NCBI GenBank assembly: GCA_030431355.1
Contig: JAUIJG010000003.1
Location: 1-31,731 of the forward strand
DNA from: a bacterium
Lineage (GTDB): Bacteria; Cyanobacteriota; Vampirovibrionia; Obscuribacterales; Obscuribacteraceae
Reading direction: 5' to 3'
DNA length: 31,731 nucleotides
A program made the position numbers and the translations under genes. Positions within the stretch are counted from its first letter, which is position 1; each line of letters opens with the position of its first letter. Below the pieces are notes generated by a model that ran no database searches, had not been told where the DNA came from, and was given only the letters and a program-made list of their open reading frames with translations. This document shows, in pieces, positions 31,421 to 31,731 of the stretch.

Positions 31421-31731
31421 ATGCCGGAAAGAGAAAGTCTGGAAATCGTAAGCGACTTAATGGAAAGCTTGAGAAAAGCCTACTTAATGACTGCTGAATT
31501 TGAAGGCCCGATACCTGAGAGAGTGCCTCTTCCAGGAGAGATGCACCTGGACGAAAACAGCAGCTGGACAGAGATAGTGGAAGCCTTACGAATGTGGAGA
31601 GATGGAAGTTGGCAGACTTCACCTGCAGAGCTGAAAGCTCTAACAAAGTTCGCCCAGAATATTGTTTCGGAGTCTTCCACCCTCGGTCAATTCCTAGATG
31701 GAAGAATAGACGAAGAGGAGATGGTCAGCCA
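31421..31731 (+). CDS. Start of a protein gene running off the window
   Basis: From ATG at 31421, 4 bp after the carbonic anhydrase stop, the frame is open to the last base (103 codons). The visible product is acidic and helical: MPERESLEIVSDLMESLRKAY, then EGPIPERVPLPGEMHLDENS, then SSWTEIVEALRMWRDGSWQT and a last segment SSTLGQFLDGRIDEEEMVS. No family recognised and no signal peptide. Tight spacing suggests cotranscription with the carbonic anhydrase. Truncated at the 3' end by the window. Confidence 0.7.
   Translation, partial: MPERESLEIVSDLMESLRKAYLMTAEFEGPIPERVPLPGEMHLDENSSWTEIVEALRMWRDGSWQTSPAELKALTKFAQNIVSESSTLGQFLDGRIDEEEMVS

Noticed and set aside
1..31731. CRISPR arrays, insertion sequences, phage genes, integrases
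   Set aside because: No regularly spaced repeats, transposase motifs or terminal repeats were found.

Overview
Chromosomal segment of a free-living bacterium with mid-range base composition. The mix of genes (a membrane Ser/Thr kinase with an extracytoplasmic repeat domain, many secreted proteins of unknown function, TPR proteins, an MGDG-synthase-type glycosyltransferase, PaaA-like di-iron proteins) resembles non-photosynthetic Cyanobacteria relatives of the Vampirovibrionia/Obscuribacterales type. That assignment is inference from gene style only; no rRNA or other taxonomic marker is present. No tRNA, rRNA, CRISPR array, insertion sequence or phage module was found.

Layout. 1-3149: end of a truncated basic-tailed gene, a 700-aa cytoplasmic protein with a long Ala/Pro linker, and a small secreted protein with a clear terminator. 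3338-9142: a kinase with two Cys-rich N-terminal repeats, facing a ~990-aa secreted helical-repeat protein and a small membrane protein. 9513-16384: a secreted TPR protein, a DUF4419 protein with an apparent SUKH (SMI1/KNR4-like) tail, a beta-propeller lipoprotein, trhO (tRNA wobble-uridine hydroxylase), a membrane protein and a secreted protein. 16510-20353: a TPM-domain/M48 metalloprotease fusion overlapping a polynucleotide kinase-phosphatase that lacks the ligase domain. 20424-24980: a secreted DUF2807 protein, a diacylglycerol-glycosyltransferase-like enzyme, then a fatty-acid-hydroxylase-family enzyme overlapping a VanJ-like membrane EEP protein. 24985-26880: a compact minus-strand operon with a PaaA-like di-iron protein, a second PaaA/PaaC-like protein interrupted by one in-frame TAG, and a two-cluster ferredoxin. 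27036-31731: a polytopic membrane protein, a small lipoprotein/membrane-protein operon, a Lys/His/Asn-rich secreted protein, a small acidic protein, a beta-carbonic anhydrase and the start of a gene that runs off the window.

The most unusual element is the 24985-26880 operon. The first protein keeps all six expected di-iron ligands. The second is the same length but has lost most of them, as PaaC has relative to PaaA, and its reading frame is cut by a TAG exactly where the second ExxH glutamate would be. A dedicated ferredoxin follows 1 bp later, and no PaaB/PaaD/PaaE-type genes are nearby. This looks like a reduced, undescribed di-iron oxygenase system.

Regulation visible in the sequence: good sigma70-type promoters precede the genes starting at 2607(-), 9142(-), 23246(+), 28924(-) and 30736(+). 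Three of these carry a perfect inverted repeat on or beside the promoter, suggesting repressor-controlled genes. Several convergent gene pairs overlap or nearly touch at their 3' ends without a terminator.
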